This document shows positions 42,489 to 52,277 of a DNA stretch of 64,000 bases, in pieces. Origin of the DNA: Ramlibacter sp. (lineage in GTDB: Bacteria; Pseudomonadota; Gammaproteobacteria; Burkholderiales; Burkholderiaceae_C); assembly GCA_019635415.1 (NCBI GenBank), contig JAHBZN010000004.1, positions 62,001 to 126,000 of the forward strand. The letters are read 5' to 3'. The notes below the pieces were generated by a model. That model saw nothing but the letters and a program-made list of their open reading frames with translations. It was not told the origin of the DNA and did not search any database. Made by a program: the position numbers and the translations under genes. Every line of letters begins with the position of its first letter. Positions within the stretch are counted from its first letter, which is position 1.

Positions 42489-45400
42489 CTATTCGGCAGG
42501 GACCGCCCCGGCGCCGTGCGGCGCCTCGTGGCCCGGCAGCTCCCGTGCCTCGGCCTTGTTGGCTCCGGGCACGCCGCGGCGGGCAAACAGCAGGTACATG
42601 GTGGGCACCACGAACACCGTGAGCGCGGTGCCCAGCGACATGCCTCCGACGATGACCCAGCCGATCTGGATGCGGCTTTCAGCGCCTGCGCCATGCGCGA
42701 GCGCCAGCGGCAGCGCGCCCAGCACCATGGCGCCGGTGGTCATGAGGATGGGGCGCAGCCGCTGCGAGGCGGCCTTGACCAGCGCATCGACCAGCTCCAT
42801 GCCCTGCTCGCGCAGCTGGTTGGTGAACTCCACGATCAGGATGCCATGCTTGGTGATCAGGCCGACGAGCGTGATCAGGCCGATCTGCGAATAAACGTTG
42901 AGCGATCCGCCGGACCATTTGAGCGCCAGCAGCGCGCCGATCATGGACAGCGGCACCGACAGCATGATCACCAGCGGATCGACAAAGCTCTCGAACTGCG
43001 CCGCCAGCACCAGGAAGATGAACAGCAGCGCCAGCACAAAGGTGATGGCCAGCGCGCCCTGGGAGTTGCGGAATTCGCGCGACGTCCCGTTCAGCTCCGT
43101 GGTGTAGCCCGTCTTGAGCACCTTGCTGGCCGTCTGGTCCATGAAGGTCAGCGCCTGACCCAGTGAATAGTCGGGCGCCAGGTTGGCCGTGATCGAGGCC
43201 GAGCGGCGCTGGCCGAAATGGTTGAGTTCGCGCGGGCTCACGCTCTCGCGCACCTTCACCAGCGCCGACAGAGGAATCATGGTGTCGCCGCGCCCGCGCA
43301 CGTTGATGCTGTCGATGTCCTCTGGCGTGGTGCGGCCACGCGGCTCGGTCTGCACGATCACGTCGTACTGCTCGGCGTCGCGCTTGTAGCGGGTCACATT
43401 GCGCCCGCCCAGCATGGTTTCGAGCGCCTTGGCCACCACCTCCACGCTCACGCCCAGATCGGCGGCCTTGTCGCGGTCCACGTCGATGCGCAGTTCGGGC
43501 TTGTTCAGGCGCAGGTCCACGTCGGCCGAGACAATGCCCGGATTCTTCGCGATCTCGTCCATCATCTGGCGCGTGACGCGGCTGAGGTTCTCGTAGCTGT
43601 CCGAGGTCTGGATCACGAAGTTCATCGGCCGTTCGCGAAACCCCTGGCCCAGCGACGGCGGCGTGATGGGAAAGGCGTTGACGCCCGGCAAGGAGCTGAA
43701 CCTCGGGCCCAGCTCACGAGCCAGCTCGAGCGTCGTGCGCTTGCGGTGCTCCCACTCCACGGTCCGGTAGATCACGCTGGCCTGCGACACCGTGGGGTTG
43801 CCGATGCTGCCGAAGATGCGGTCGAACTCCTTGTAGGGCTGCCCCATCTTCTCCAGCGCCTGGGCATAGCGGTTGGTGTAGTCGAACGTCGAGCCATCGG
43901 GCGCGTTGACCGTGGCCAGGATGGTGCCACGGTCCTCCAGCGGCGACAGCTCCTGCTTCATCGTCGGCCAGACCAGCGCGATGCCCGCCGCGCTCAGGAG
44001 CATCGCACCGACCACGATCCAGCGCGCCTGCAGCACCGCACCACGCAAGCCACCGCGGCCTTCCTGCGGACGCCAGCGGGCCATCAGCAGCCAGCGCAGG
44101 AGTCGACCGTACCGGTCCGACACGGCCGTGAGCCAGCGCTCCATGTGGCTGTCAAACCAGTTGGGATGGGGGTTGTGCCGCAGCAGCTGCGAGCACATCA
44201 TGGGAGTGAGCGTGAGCGCCACGAAGCCCGATACCACCACCGCGCCCGCCAGCGCCAGCGCGAACTCCCCGAACAGCCGGCCGGTGCGCCCCGGCGTGAA
44301 GGCCAGCGGCGCGTACACCGCCACCAGCGTCAGGGTCATGGTGATCACCGCAAAGCCGATTTCCCGTGCGCCCTTGATCGCCGCCGAGAACGGGTCCAGC
44401 CCCTCCTCGATGTGCCGGTAGATGTTCTCGAGCATCACGATCGCGTCGTCCACCACCAGGCCGATCGCCAGCACCAGCGCCAGCAGGGTGAGCGTGTTGA
44501 TCGAGAATCCGGCCAGCGCCATCATGGCAAAGGTGCCGATCAGGCTGACCGGAATGGTCACGATCGGGATGATCGACGCGCGCACCGTGCGCAGGAACAC
44601 GAAGATCACCAGGGCCACCAGCACGATAGCCTCCCCGATGGTCTGGTAGACGTTCTTCACCGAGCGGTCGATGAACAGCGAATTGTCATTGGCCACCTCG
44701 ATGCTGACGTCGGGGGGCAGGTCGGCCTTGAGTTTGGGAATCATGTCCCTCACGCCCTGCGACAGCGTGAGCGGGTTGGCCGTTGCCTGGCGGATCACGC
44801 CGGCCCCGATCGCCACCTTGCCGTTCAGGCGGACCTGGCTGCGCTCGTCGGCGGCGGCTTCCTGCACACGGGCCACGTCGCGCACCCGGACCGGAAATCC
44901 GTTGACATTGCGGATCACGATGTCGGAGAACTGGGAGGCCTTCACGAGATCGGTCTGCGAGGTCACGCTGAACTCGCGCTGCTGGGACTCGATGCGCCCA
45001 GCCGGCAGTTCGAGGTTGCTGCGGCGGATGGCGTCCTCCACGTCCTGGGTGGTCAGGCGGTAGCCCGCGAGTTTGTCCGGGTCCAGCCAGACCCGCATGG
45101 CATATTTGCGCTCGCCAAAGATGCGAACGTCGGCCACGCCCGTGACCGTCTGCAGGCGCGACTTGACGATGCGGTTGACCAGGTCGTTGATCTGCAGCGG
45201 GCTCAGTGTGTCGCTCGTGAAGGCCAGCCAGATCACGGGAAAGGCGTCCGCCTCGACCTTGGCGATCACGGGCTCTTCGATGGCCTGGGGAAGCTTGTTG
45301 CGCACACGCGAGGTGCGGTCGCGCACCTCGGCCGCCGCGGCGTCGGCGTCCTTCTCGAGTCGGAACTTGACCGAAATCTGGCTTTGCTCGGCCCGGCTGA

Positions 45401-45647
45401 TGGAGGTGATGACATCCACCGCGTCGATGCCGGCGATCGAATCCTCCAGCGGCTTGGTCACCTGCGATTCGATCACCTCGGCCGACGCCCCTGCGTACTT
45501 GACGCTCACCGTGACCACGGGTTCGTCGATCTTGGGGTATTCGCGCACCGACAGGCGTGTGAAGCTGACGGCACCAACCAGCACCACCAAAAGGGACAGC
45601 ACGGTCGCGAACACCGGCCGGCGGATCGAGATTTCAGCAAGCTGCAT
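42489..45647 (-). CDS. RND efflux transporter, HAE1 family
   Basis: A 1052-residue inner-membrane proton-driven pump that, with the adaptor encoded upstream and an outer-membrane channel, exports drugs or other hydrophobic compounds. It has the 12-helix AcrB-like layout: TM1 at residues 9-28, two large periplasmic loops, and the TM4 proton-relay motif GLVVDDAIVMLENIYRH near residue 400. The gene starts 18 bases after the adaptor stop. No outer-membrane factor gene or local repressor accompanies the pair, so it probably shares a TolC-like channel encoded elsewhere. Substrate unknown. Confidence 0.93.
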   Translation of the reverse strand: MQLAEISIRRPVFATVLSLLVVLVGAVSFTRLSVREYPKIDEPVVTVSVKYAGASAEVIESQVTKPLEDSIAGIDAVDVITSISRAEQSQISVKFRLEKDADAAAAEVRDRTSRVRNKLPQAIEEPVIAKVEADAFPVIWLAFTSDTLSPLQINDLVNRIVKSRLQTVTGVADVRIFGERKYAMRVWLDPDKLAGYRLTTQDVEDAIRRSNLELPAGRIESQQREFSVTSQTDLVKASQFSDIVIRNVNGFPVRVRDVARVQEAAADERSQVRLNGKVAIGAGVIRQATANPLTLSQGVRDMIPKLKADLPPDVSIEVANDNSLFIDRSVKNVYQTIGEAIVLVALVIFVFLRTVRASIIPIVTIPVSLIGTFAMMALAGFSINTLTLLALVLAIGLVVDDAIVMLENIYRHIEEGLDPFSAAIKGAREIGFAVITMTLTLVAVYAPLAFTPGRTGRLFGEFALALAGAVVVSGFVALTLTPMMCSQLLRHNPHPNWFDSHMERWLTAVSDRYGRLLRWLLMARWRPQEGRGGLRGAVLQARWIVVGAMLLSAAGIALVWPTMKQELSPLEDRGTILATVNAPDGSTFDYTNRYAQALEKMGQPYKEFDRIFGSIGNPTVSQASVIYRTVEWEHRKRTTLELARELGPRFSSLPGVNAFPITPPSLGQGFRERPMNFVIQTSDSYENLSRVTRQMMDEIAKNPGIVSADVDLRLNKPELRIDVDRDKAADLGVSVEVVAKALETMLGGRNVTRYKRDAEQYDVIVQTEPRGRTTPEDIDSINVRGRGDTMIPLSALVKVRESVSPRELNHFGQRRSASITANLAPDYSLGQALTFMDQTASKVLKTGYTTELNGTSREFRNSQGALAITFVLALLFIFLVLAAQFESFVDPLVIMLSVPLSMIGALLALKWSGGSLNVYSQIGLITLVGLITKHGILIVEFTNQLREQGMELVDALVKAASQRLRPILMTTGAMVLGALPLALAHGAGAESRIQIGWVIVGGMSLGTALTVFVVPTMYLLFARRGVPGANKAEARELPGHEAPHGAGAVPAE

Positions 45648-45665
45648 GGCAGGCTCCCTGGGCGA

Positions 45666-47006
45666 TCAGGACGAGGCCTTGTGTGCCGGGCCACTGCCCG
45701 CGCGGCCACCTGCCGCCCCGGACAGCCCCGCCAGGCACGGATTGGGGCCCTGGGGCCGGGCCGTCACGGCCGCCGGCGCCTTGGCCACCATCGGCGGCAC
45801 GGCAGCCGCGGCCGGCACGCCGGATCTGACCCTCTCGCCGTCCGCCGCGCGGGGGCCCGCCGGGCTGGCGCCGGGACCCGGCTTGCCCAGCTCGACCACC
45901 CTCACCGCCATGCCGTCCTTCTGGACCCGCTGCTGGCCGGCCGTGACCACGAGGTCGCCGGGCTCCAGGCCCTGCACGATTTCCACCCGCCCGGGCTGGC
46001 GGATGCCGACCTTGACCTCGACGCGCTGGGCCATCTTGCTGTCTCGGTCCGGCCCGTCCACCAGGCGCAGGACGAACTGGCGCCCGCCCTGGGGCACGAT
46101 GGCCTCCTCGGGCACCACCAGCGCGCGGTCACGTTCGCCGAAAACGCTGGTCACCCGCGCAAACATGCCGGGGCGCAGCTGAAGCTGCCGGTTGTCGATG
46201 CAGCCCCGCACCCCGACGGAGCGGCCATTGGCATCCACCAGGGGGTCGATCGCCTGGACGATCGCGGTGAACTTGCGGCCCGGAAGCGCGTCCACCGACA
46301 CCACGGCCTGCTGGCCGCGGCGAGCCTTGGTCTGGTAGCGCTCGGGCAGCCGGAAATCGACGTACAGCGCCTCCATGTCCTCGATGTTGACGATGTCGGC
46401 GCCATCCTTGAGGTAATCACCGATGTTGACGCTGCGGATACCGGTGATGCCATCAAACGGCGCCACGATGCGCAGCCGGGCCGCCGTGGCACGCGCAAGC
46501 GCAAGCTTGGCTTGCGCCACCTCGAGATTGGCCGAGCTTTCATCCACGGAGCGCTGGCTGATGAAGTTCTGCGCCACCAGCTCCTGGTTGCGCTTGTGGT
46601 TGGCCTGGGCAATCGACAGCTCGGCCTGGCTCTGCTGCAGCTGGGCCAGCGGCAACTGGTCGTCCAGCTGCACCAGCAGCTGGCCTTTGCGGACCCGTTC
46701 GCCATCACGGAAATTGATCTGGGTGATGCGCCCGCTGACCTCCGGCCGCAGCACCACGCTCTGGCGCGAGCGCAGGCTGCCCACGGCCTGGGCATCGTCG
46801 GTGAGCTTCATGACCTCGACGCGGGCCACCTCCACCGCGGGCGGCTTCGCCGCTGCCCCAGCACCTCCCGCGGCACCCGCGCCAGCGGCTGCGGCTGCCG
46901 GGGCGTCATGCCCGGCGGCGGGCCGGTGCTGGTACCACCAGGCCGCGCCGGAGGCTGCGGCAATGCCAACGACGGCCACCACGAGGTAAACAGGTTTTGA
47001 TGCCAT
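45666..47006 (-). CDS. RND efflux periplasmic adaptor (membrane fusion protein)
   Basis: A 446-residue adaptor with an N-terminal signal or anchor (residues 5-24), an Ala/Gly-rich linker, a lipoyl-like domain (VVLRPEVSGRITQINFRDG near residue 84), a helical hairpin (QAELSIAQANHKRNQELV) and beta-barrel and membrane-proximal domains. The C-terminal 60 residues are Pro/Ala-rich and atypical. There is no lipobox Cys. It is the first gene of the two-gene pump operon; a possible extended -10 TGCTACATT lies on the minus strand at 47069-47077. Confidence 0.92.
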   Translation of the reverse strand: MASKPVYLVVAVVGIAAASGAAWWYQHRPAAGHDAPAAAAAGAGAAGGAGAAAKPPAVEVARVEVMKLTDDAQAVGSLRSRQSVVLRPEVSGRITQINFRDGERVRKGQLLVQLDDQLPLAQLQQSQAELSIAQANHKRNQELVAQNFISQRSVDESSANLEVAQAKLALARATAARLRIVAPFDGITGIRSVNIGDYLKDGADIVNIEDMEALYVDFRLPERYQTKARRGQQAVVSVDALPGRKFTAIVQAIDPLVDANGRSVGVRGCIDNRQLQLRPGMFARVTSVFGERDRALVVPEEAIVPQGGRQFVLRLVDGPDRDSKMAQRVEVKVGIRQPGRVEIVQGLEPGDLVVTAGQQRVQKDGMAVRVVELGKPGPGASPAGPRAADGERVRSGVPAAAAVPPMVAKAPAAVTARPQGPNPCLAGLSGAAGGRAGSGPAHKASS

Positions 47007-47179
47007 GGGGGGAACTGCAAAAGGGGTTCATGGGCAAGGGTGTGGGCTGGCTCACCCCACCGATTTGCAATGTAGCAGGGCGCCGCCCCAAAGCCGCCAA
47101 AAATCTGCGCCAAACCCCCCTGTTCGCGTGGCGCGCGGGCCGCATTTACCCGCGCTTTACATTGGGGCGTTCCTGCGGC

Positions 47180-47193
47180 CGGACGGCCGTCCG
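47180..47193. terminator. GC palindrome after rnhA
   Basis: CGGACGGCCGTCCG is a perfect 14-base palindrome one base beyond the rnhA stop. It has no T-run, so it may be a weak terminator or roadblock. The rest of 47007-47194 (between rnhA and the adaptor gene) should hold the efflux operon promoter; I see nothing else there. Confidence 0.35.
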
Positions 47194-47194
47194 T

Positions 47195-47644
47195 TCAGGC
47201 TCGCCCCAACGCCTGTTCGACCCCGCGATTGGCAAGGGCATCGGCCCGCTCGTTGCCCGGGTCGCCGTTGTGTCCGCGGACCCACCGCCAGTCGATCTGG
47301 TGGCCGCCGCCCGCCACGAGGGCGTCCAGCCTCTGCCAGAGATCGACGTTCTTCACCGGCTGCTTGCTGGCGGTACGCCAGCCCTTGGCCTTCCAGCCCG
47401 GCAACCACTCGGTGATGCCCTTGAGCACGTACTGGCTGTCCACGTGCAGGGTCACCGCGCAAGGCCGCTTCAGTGCGGCCAGCGCCTCGATCACCGCCGT
47501 GAGTTCCATGCGGTTGTTGGTGGTGCCCAGCTCGCCACCGAACAGTTCCTTGACGGTGCTGCCCGAGGTCAGCAGCACACCCCAGCCCCCGGGGCCGGGA
47601 TTCCCCTTGCAGGCGCCATCGGTGTAGATTTCTATCGAATTCAA
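47195..47644 (-). CDS. rnhA: Ribonuclease HI
   Basis: Cuts the RNA strand of RNA-DNA hybrids. The 149-residue protein carries the catalytic acidic residues in IEIYTDGACKGN, NNRMELTA, LHVDSQYV and NERADALA. The TTG at 47644 is preferred since GAGG lies 8 bases upstream; a TTG two codons earlier is too close to it. It starts 10 bases after the methyltransferase stop on the same strand, so the two are probably co-transcribed. Confidence 0.94.
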   Translation of the reverse strand: MNSIEIYTDGACKGNPGPGGWGVLLTSGSTVKELFGGELGTTNNRMELTAVIEALAALKRPCAVTLHVDSQYVLKGITEWLPGWKAKGWRTASKQPVKNVDLWQRLDALVAGGGHQIDWRWVRGHNGDPGNERADALANRGVEQALGRA

Positions 47645-47654
47645 GATCAAATCC

Positions 47655-48413
47655 TCAATCAGCCCTTGTCTGGTGGGCTTTGTTTGCTATGGAAACAGGA
47701 GCAGCCGAGAGGCTCTTGGCGTTCTTCCAGGCCGGCCCCAGCAGACGCATGCCACGCACGCGCTTCACCGCCACGATGAAATATGCCGCGCCAAGGATAG
47801 GCCACCAGCGGTCGCCGGCGCGGTCCATCCACGCATAGCGGGCCAGCCACGGCTCACTGCTCAATGCCGGCCGGTAGCAGCCAAAACTTGACGTCTCCAC
47901 CTCGAAGCCAAGCAGCCGCAGCCAGTCGCGCAGCCGCCAGTACCCGATGAAGTCCCCTGCCTCGGGCAGGAAGAGCTGCCCGAAACCCAGGCGCCGGTAC
48001 AGCCTTGCACGGCGCTGGCGCAGCCCCCACAGGCTCGCAGGATTCAGGCAGGAGATGACCACCCGGCCCTCCGGCACCAGCACGCGCTCGACTTCGCGCA
48101 GCGAGGCATGGGGATCGGCACTCAGCTCCAGCGTGTGGGGCAGCACCACGAGGTCCAGGCTGCCCTCGGCGAACGGGAGCGCGGCAAAATCCGTCACGAA
48201 GGCGGCGGCCGGCGTGCCTTCCTGGACACCCAGCCATTTGTGCGGCATGCGGTTGGTGCGCAGCGTATCAAGCCCGGCCAGGCCGAGCTGCAGCGCGTGG
48301 TAGCCAAACACGTCCGTCACGGCCTCATCGAAATGCTGGCGCTCCCATTCGAGCAGGTATCTGCCGGGCGGGGTCTCCAGCCATTGATGCAAACCTATAA
48401 TTTCGCCACTCAT
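47655..48413 (-). CDS. SAM-dependent methyltransferase-like protein
   Basis: A 252-residue protein of the methyltransferase_11 type, commonly found between rnhA and gloB. The recognisable part is LPFAEGSLDLVVLPHTLELSADPHASL (two segments) and LVPEGRVVISCLNP. The glycine-rich SAM motif I expected near residue 40 is poorly conserved, so activity is uncertain. The ATG at 48413 overlaps the gloB ATG on the other strand within the same CATG. Confidence 0.82.
   Translation of the reverse strand: MSGEIIGLHQWLETPPGRYLLEWERQHFDEAVTDVFGYHALQLGLAGLDTLRTNRMPHKWLGVQEGTPAAAFVTDFAALPFAEGSLDLVVLPHTLELSADPHASLREVERVLVPEGRVVISCLNPASLWGLRQRRARLYRRLGFGQLFLPEAGDFIGYWRLRDWLRLLGFEVETSSFGCYRPALSSEPWLARYAWMDRAGDRWWPILGAAYFIVAVKRVRGMRLLGPAWKNAKSLSAAPVSIANKAHQTRAD
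48396..48401 (+). promoter_or_regulatory. Perfect -10 box for gloB
   Basis: TATAAT ends 10 bases before the gloB ATG, which would place the transcript start 3-4 bases before the start codon, giving a nearly leaderless mRNA. It lies inside the coding sequence of the divergent methyltransferase gene. No clear -35 box is seen. Confidence 0.6.
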
Positions 48414-49200
48414 GAAGTTGATCCCACTGCCCGCTTTCACCGACAACTACATCTGGATGCTGCACGACGCGCATCACGCCGTGGTGGTGGACCCGGGGGA
48501 TGCGCAGCCGGTGTTGGAGGCCCTGCGCACGCTGGGACTGCAGTTGTCCGCGATTCTAGTCACGCACCATCACCCTGACCACGTGGGCGGCGTCGACGCC
48601 CTGCGTGACGCCACGGGTGCCCGGGTCTACGGCCCGGCGCGCGAGCGTATCCCGCAGCCGCTGGTGGGGCTGAACGGGGGCGATCGCTGCGAAGTGCTCG
48701 GCTTCACCTTCGAGGTCATCGACGTGCCAGGCCACACGGCTGGCCACATCGCCTACTTCCATCAACCCGCCGCCGGCGACATGCGGCTCGATGGGCTCCC
48801 CCTGCTGTTCTGCGGCGACACACTGTTCTCGGGGGGATGCGGGCGGCTGTTCGAGGGCACCCCGGCGCAGATGCTCGCTTCGCTCGACACACTGGCAGCG
48901 CTGCCGGCGGCAACCCGGGTCTGCTGCACGCACGAGTACACGTTGGCCAATCTGAAGTTTGCGCGGACCGTCGAGCCCGGCAATGCCGAACTGGCCGCCT
49001 ACAGCCAGCAATGCGAATCACTGCGTGCCGATGGCCACCCCACCCTGCCCTCCAATCTCGCACTGGAGTTGCAGATCAACCCGTTCCTGCGCAGCCGGCA
49101 AGCCAGTGTGGTGCAGGCCGTCCAGGGGCACGACCCCCAGGCGAACGGCGAAACCGGAGTTTTCGCCGCTTTGCGCCAATGGAAGAACGAATTCAGATGA
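48412..49200 (+). CDS. gloB: Hydroxyacylglutathione hydrolase (glyoxalase II)
   Basis: Hydrolyses S-lactoylglutathione to lactate and glutathione, the second step of methylglyoxal detoxification. The 262-residue product has the binuclear metal motif THHHPDHVGG near residue 52, further ligands in PGHTAGH, FCGDTLFSGGCG and HEYT, and the C-terminal glyoxalase II helical domain. It has almost no 5' UTR if the TATAAT at 48396 is used. It overlaps mltD by 4 bases (ATGA). Confidence 0.95.
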   Translation: MKLIPLPAFTDNYIWMLHDAHHAVVVDPGDAQPVLEALRTLGLQLSAILVTHHHPDHVGGVDALRDATGARVYGPARERIPQPLVGLNGGDRCEVLGFTFEVIDVPGHTAGHIAYFHQPAAGDMRLDGLPLLFCGDTLFSGGCGRLFEGTPAQMLASLDTLAALPAATRVCCTHEYTLANLKFARTVEPGNAELAAYSQQCESLRADGHPTLPSNLALELQINPFLRSRQASVVQAVQGHDPQANGETGVFAALRQWKNEFR

Positions 49201-50687
49201 AGTTGCTGCACATTGCCGGCCTGTCCTGCCTGATCTGGCTGGCCGGCTGCGCCACCGGTCCCAACACGCCGGCCGATCCCGGCGCCATCGCCGGCCCTCC
49301 CGTCGCCACACCGGCTCCCGAGCCCGCACCTCATGTGGCCATCATCCCCAAGGGGCCGCTTCAGCCCATCACCGCATCGGAAGCCGCGTCGCGTGGCGTG
49401 GCCCGCATGGCGCCTCCGGCCGACCTTTGGGAGCGCATCCGGCGCGGCTTTGCCATGCCCGATCTCGACAACGATCTGGTGCACGCGCAGGAGCAGTGGT
49501 ATGCCAGCCGGCCAGACTACATCCAGCGCATGACCGAGCGCTCGCGCAAATACCTGTTCCACATCGTCGAGGAACTCGAGCGCCGCAACATGCCGAGCGA
49601 GCTGGCGCTGTTGCCTTTCATCGAAAGCGCCTTCAATCCCCAGGCCGTGTCCACGGCCAAGGCCGCCGGCATGTGGCAGTTCATTCCCAGCACGGGACGC
49701 TCGTTCGACCTCAAGCAGAACGTGTTCCGCGATGACCGGCGGGATGTGCTGGCCTCGACCCGCGCGGCCCTGGACTACCTTCAGAAGCTGCATGACATGT
49801 TTGGCGACTGGCATCTCGCGCTGGCCGCCTACAACTGGGGCGAGGGCAGCGTCGGCCGCGCCATCGCCAAGAACCAGCGCAGCGGCCTGGGCGGTGCCTA
49901 CACCGACCTGAACATGCCCAATGAAACGCGCAACTACGTGCCCAAGCTGCAGGCCGTCAAGAACATCGTCGCCAACCCGGATGCGTTCCGCACGGAGTTG
50001 CCGCTGATCGAGAACCATCCCTATTTCCAATCGGTCGATATCGCGCGCGACATCGACGTAGCGCTCGCCGCCCGCCTCGCCGACGTGAAGATCGAGGACT
50101 TCAAGGCCCTCAACCCGTCGGTGAACCGGCCGGTGATCCTGGCCGCGGGCACCCCCCAGATCCTGCTGCCCTGGGACAACGCCACCGTGTTCCGCCGCAA
50201 TTTCGACGCCTATGCCGAAGGCCAGTACGCCAGCTGGACCGCATGGACCGCTCCATCGACCATGAGTGTGGCCGTGGCCGCCAGGAAGGCTGGCATGAGC
50301 GAGGCGGACTTCCGCGCCGTCAACCAGATTCCGCCTCGCATGCTCATCAAGGCGGGCTCGACCGTGCTGGTGCCACGATCGGCCAAGGTGGAGAACGACG
50401 TCGCCGAGCACATCGCGGACAACGCCCAGCTCAGTCTGGCACCCGAGGTCGTCACCCGCCGCACGGTCGTCAAAGCCGGTCGGCACGACACCGTGGCCAC
50501 CATTGCGCGGCGCTATCGCCTGAACCCCGGCAGCGTGGCCAGCTGGAACGACGTTAGCCCCACGGCTGCTTTCAGGGCGGGTGAGAAGGTGGTGGTATTC
50601 CTGCCGGTTCGGGCAGCGAAAGCGCGCACATCCGTGAAACGGAAATCAGGGGTGTCCAGCGGCAGGCGCAGCAAGCGTCGGCCCTGA
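49197..50687 (+). CDS. mltD: Membrane-bound lytic murein transglycosylase D-like lipoprotein
   Basis: Cleaves peptidoglycan glycan strands at the outer membrane. The 496-residue product has a lipoprotein signal with lipobox LAGC (Cys17), a transglycosylase SLT domain (about residues 125-240) with catalytic Glu in LLPFIESAFNP and the conserved AAGMWQFIPSTGR, and C-terminal LysM-like repeats (about 360-405 and 425-465, RHDTVATIARRYRLNPG). The C-terminus is Lys/Arg-rich. The ATG at 49197 overlaps the gloB stop. Confidence 0.92.
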   Translation: MKLLHIAGLSCLIWLAGCATGPNTPADPGAIAGPPVATPAPEPAPHVAIIPKGPLQPITASEAASRGVARMAPPADLWERIRRGFAMPDLDNDLVHAQEQWYASRPDYIQRMTERSRKYLFHIVEELERRNMPSELALLPFIESAFNPQAVSTAKAAGMWQFIPSTGRSFDLKQNVFRDDRRDVLASTRAALDYLQKLHDMFGDWHLALAAYNWGEGSVGRAIAKNQRSGLGGAYTDLNMPNETRNYVPKLQAVKNIVANPDAFRTELPLIENHPYFQSVDIARDIDVALAARLADVKIEDFKALNPSVNRPVILAAGTPQILLPWDNATVFRRNFDAYAEGQYASWTAWTAPSTMSVAVAARKAGMSEADFRAVNQIPPRMLIKAGSTVLVPRSAKVENDVAEHIADNAQLSLAPEVVTRRTVVKAGRHDTVATIARRYRLNPGSVASWNDVSPTAAFRAGEKVVVFLPVRAAKARTSVKRKSGVSSGRRSKRRP

Positions 50688-50699
50688 TCGCGCCAGCCC

Positions 50700-52277
50700 A
50701 TGAGGTCAGGCAAGCGGTTGGGCCTCGGGCTCGTTGCCATCTGGTGGGTGCTATTGGTCCTGCCCGCGGTTGTCGCCTTCTCGCCGTCGAACAGCTGGGA
50801 TGTTTCCCCGCTGGCCCTCCTCATGGTGACCGTCTGGGCTATCGCATCAGCATGGTTTGCCGCCGGCCCCACGGGTTTCTTCGTGCTGACCTATCCGTTC
50901 GCGCTGTTCGGCCTGTGCGCTGCCTGGGCCGGCGTAATGCGCCAGGCCGATTTGCTGGAGATCCTGCTTCTCTCGGGTGGACCTGAAAGGCATGAAGCAC
51001 TGACAGCCTTGAACCCCTACTGGATGGGAATCCTGCTCGCTGCATTGATTCTGGCGCTGGTGGCCGCCGGTGCGATCCGCTCGTTGCCGACGCGGTCGCC
51101 AAAGCCCCGGCTGCGAGCAATCGCATGGTTGGTGACGGCGGGTTGCGCCCTGGGCTTTGCGATGCCGATGATCTTTTTTCGCGCATGGCCTGTGAATGTC
51201 ATGAGTCTGGCGTTGGCCAAACTTCTCGACAAGCGGGATTTTCTGGCAACGGCCCTGCCCTATGGCGCAATCAACCCCCGCGCTGCTGGTCAGACATGGA
51301 AGGCCTCACGCTCATCGGGCGCGCCTTCTGGTCGCGAGACATACATCCTGATCATCGGTGAAAGCGTGCGGGCGGACCGGCTTGGCCCGTGTGGGGGGAA
51401 CGCACTTCTGGCTTTGAGGCATGAAGCGATCACGTTTTGCGATGTCGTATCCGGGGCCAGCGGGACCCATCTGTCGGTTCCTCTTCTGATTTCGCGTGAC
51501 TCTGCTGACAGTGCCCCGAGGGTCAGCAGCGACGCGACCTTCATGAAGGCTTTTGAAGAAGTCGGGTTTGATACCTACTGGCTCTCGGTGCAGGATCAAT
51601 CCATTGCATGGCCCGACGCGATGCACTCCACCTATTTGCCCCCTTCTGCGCCGGACCGCGAGACTCTCATCGGGCCCCTGAAGCACGCCCTTGCCGCCCC
51701 CGGTCTCAAGAAGCTCATCGTTCTGCACGGCTATGGAGCACATTTCAACTACTGCGACCGCTATCGGCCCCAACACGCATTGCAGGCCGTCGAATGCCGT
51801 GGCTTGGGTGCGTTGCCAGTCAGGACCACCCGACCCCAATGGCTTTCCAGCTACGACAATGCCATTTTTGAATCGCTAGCCTTTGTGGACGCGGTCATTG
51901 ACGTGATCGATTCCGTCGATGCGGAGACGGTCCTTCTCTACACATCCGATCACGGAGAAAATCTGCTGGACGATGGAAGGAACCTCGTTCAGCACGCCTT
52001 GGCCACACCAACTCTATGGGATACGCGCGTGCCTGCCATCCTGTGGGCCAACAAAACCTGGAAGGTCAACCACGATTCCTGGTGGCGTGCGCTGGGCGCG
52101 AACCAGAAGGCCCATGCAATGCATGGAGACCTGACTCCCACTCTTCTGGGAGCCGCAAACATCCACTACGAAGAGCTTCGTCCACAAGTTGTGGACCTGG
52201 GCCGGCAGCGGCCTGGCAATCGAATTCGCTGGGTGAAACGTCGACTTGGTGACACCGTTGATGGAGACAAACTATGA
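50700..52277 (+). CDS. Phosphoethanolamine-transferase-like sulfatase-fold protein
   Basis: A 525-residue inner-membrane protein with about five N-terminal transmembrane helices (residues 7-160) and a periplasmic sulfatase-fold domain (about 215-510). Metal and nucleophile motifs resemble EptA/CptA: IIGESVRADRLG, SGASGTHLSVP with the candidate nucleophile Thr, HGYGAHFNYCDRY, and TSDHGENLLDDG. It likely transfers phosphoethanolamine from phosphatidylethanolamine to a surface glycolipid or glycan, but the acceptor is unknown. Base composition is visibly more AT-rich than in flanking genes, suggesting transfer. It overlaps the next gene by 4 bases (ATGA). It begins 12 bases after mltD. Confidence 0.8.
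   Translation: MRSGKRLGLGLVAIWWVLLVLPAVVAFSPSNSWDVSPLALLMVTVWAIASAWFAAGPTGFFVLTYPFALFGLCAAWAGVMRQADLLEILLLSGGPERHEALTALNPYWMGILLAALILALVAAGAIRSLPTRSPKPRLRAIAWLVTAGCALGFAMPMIFFRAWPVNVMSLALAKLLDKRDFLATALPYGAINPRAAGQTWKASRSSGAPSGRETYILIIGESVRADRLGPCGGNALLALRHEAITFCDVVSGASGTHLSVPLLISRDSADSAPRVSSDATFMKAFEEVGFDTYWLSVQDQSIAWPDAMHSTYLPPSAPDRETLIGPLKHALAAPGLKKLIVLHGYGAHFNYCDRYRPQHALQAVECRGLGALPVRTTRPQWLSSYDNAIFESLAFVDAVIDVIDSVDAETVLLYTSDHGENLLDDGRNLVQHALATPTLWDTRVPAILWANKTWKVNHDSWWRALGANQKAHAMHGDLTPTLLGAANIHYEELRPQVVDLGRQRPGNRIRWVKRRLGDTVDGDKL

Noticed and set aside
43218..47000. Very long plus-strand open frame antisense to the RND pump genes
   Set aside because: The product is rich in His, Arg, Gln and Asp with no domain; it is the usual GC-rich antisense shadow of real genes.
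47687..47728. Possible eighth copy of the dispersed repeat near the methyltransferase 3' end
   Set aside because: The head GCTAT-N7-GGAGC deviates from RTAGC and no GGGCT occurs at the fixed distance.
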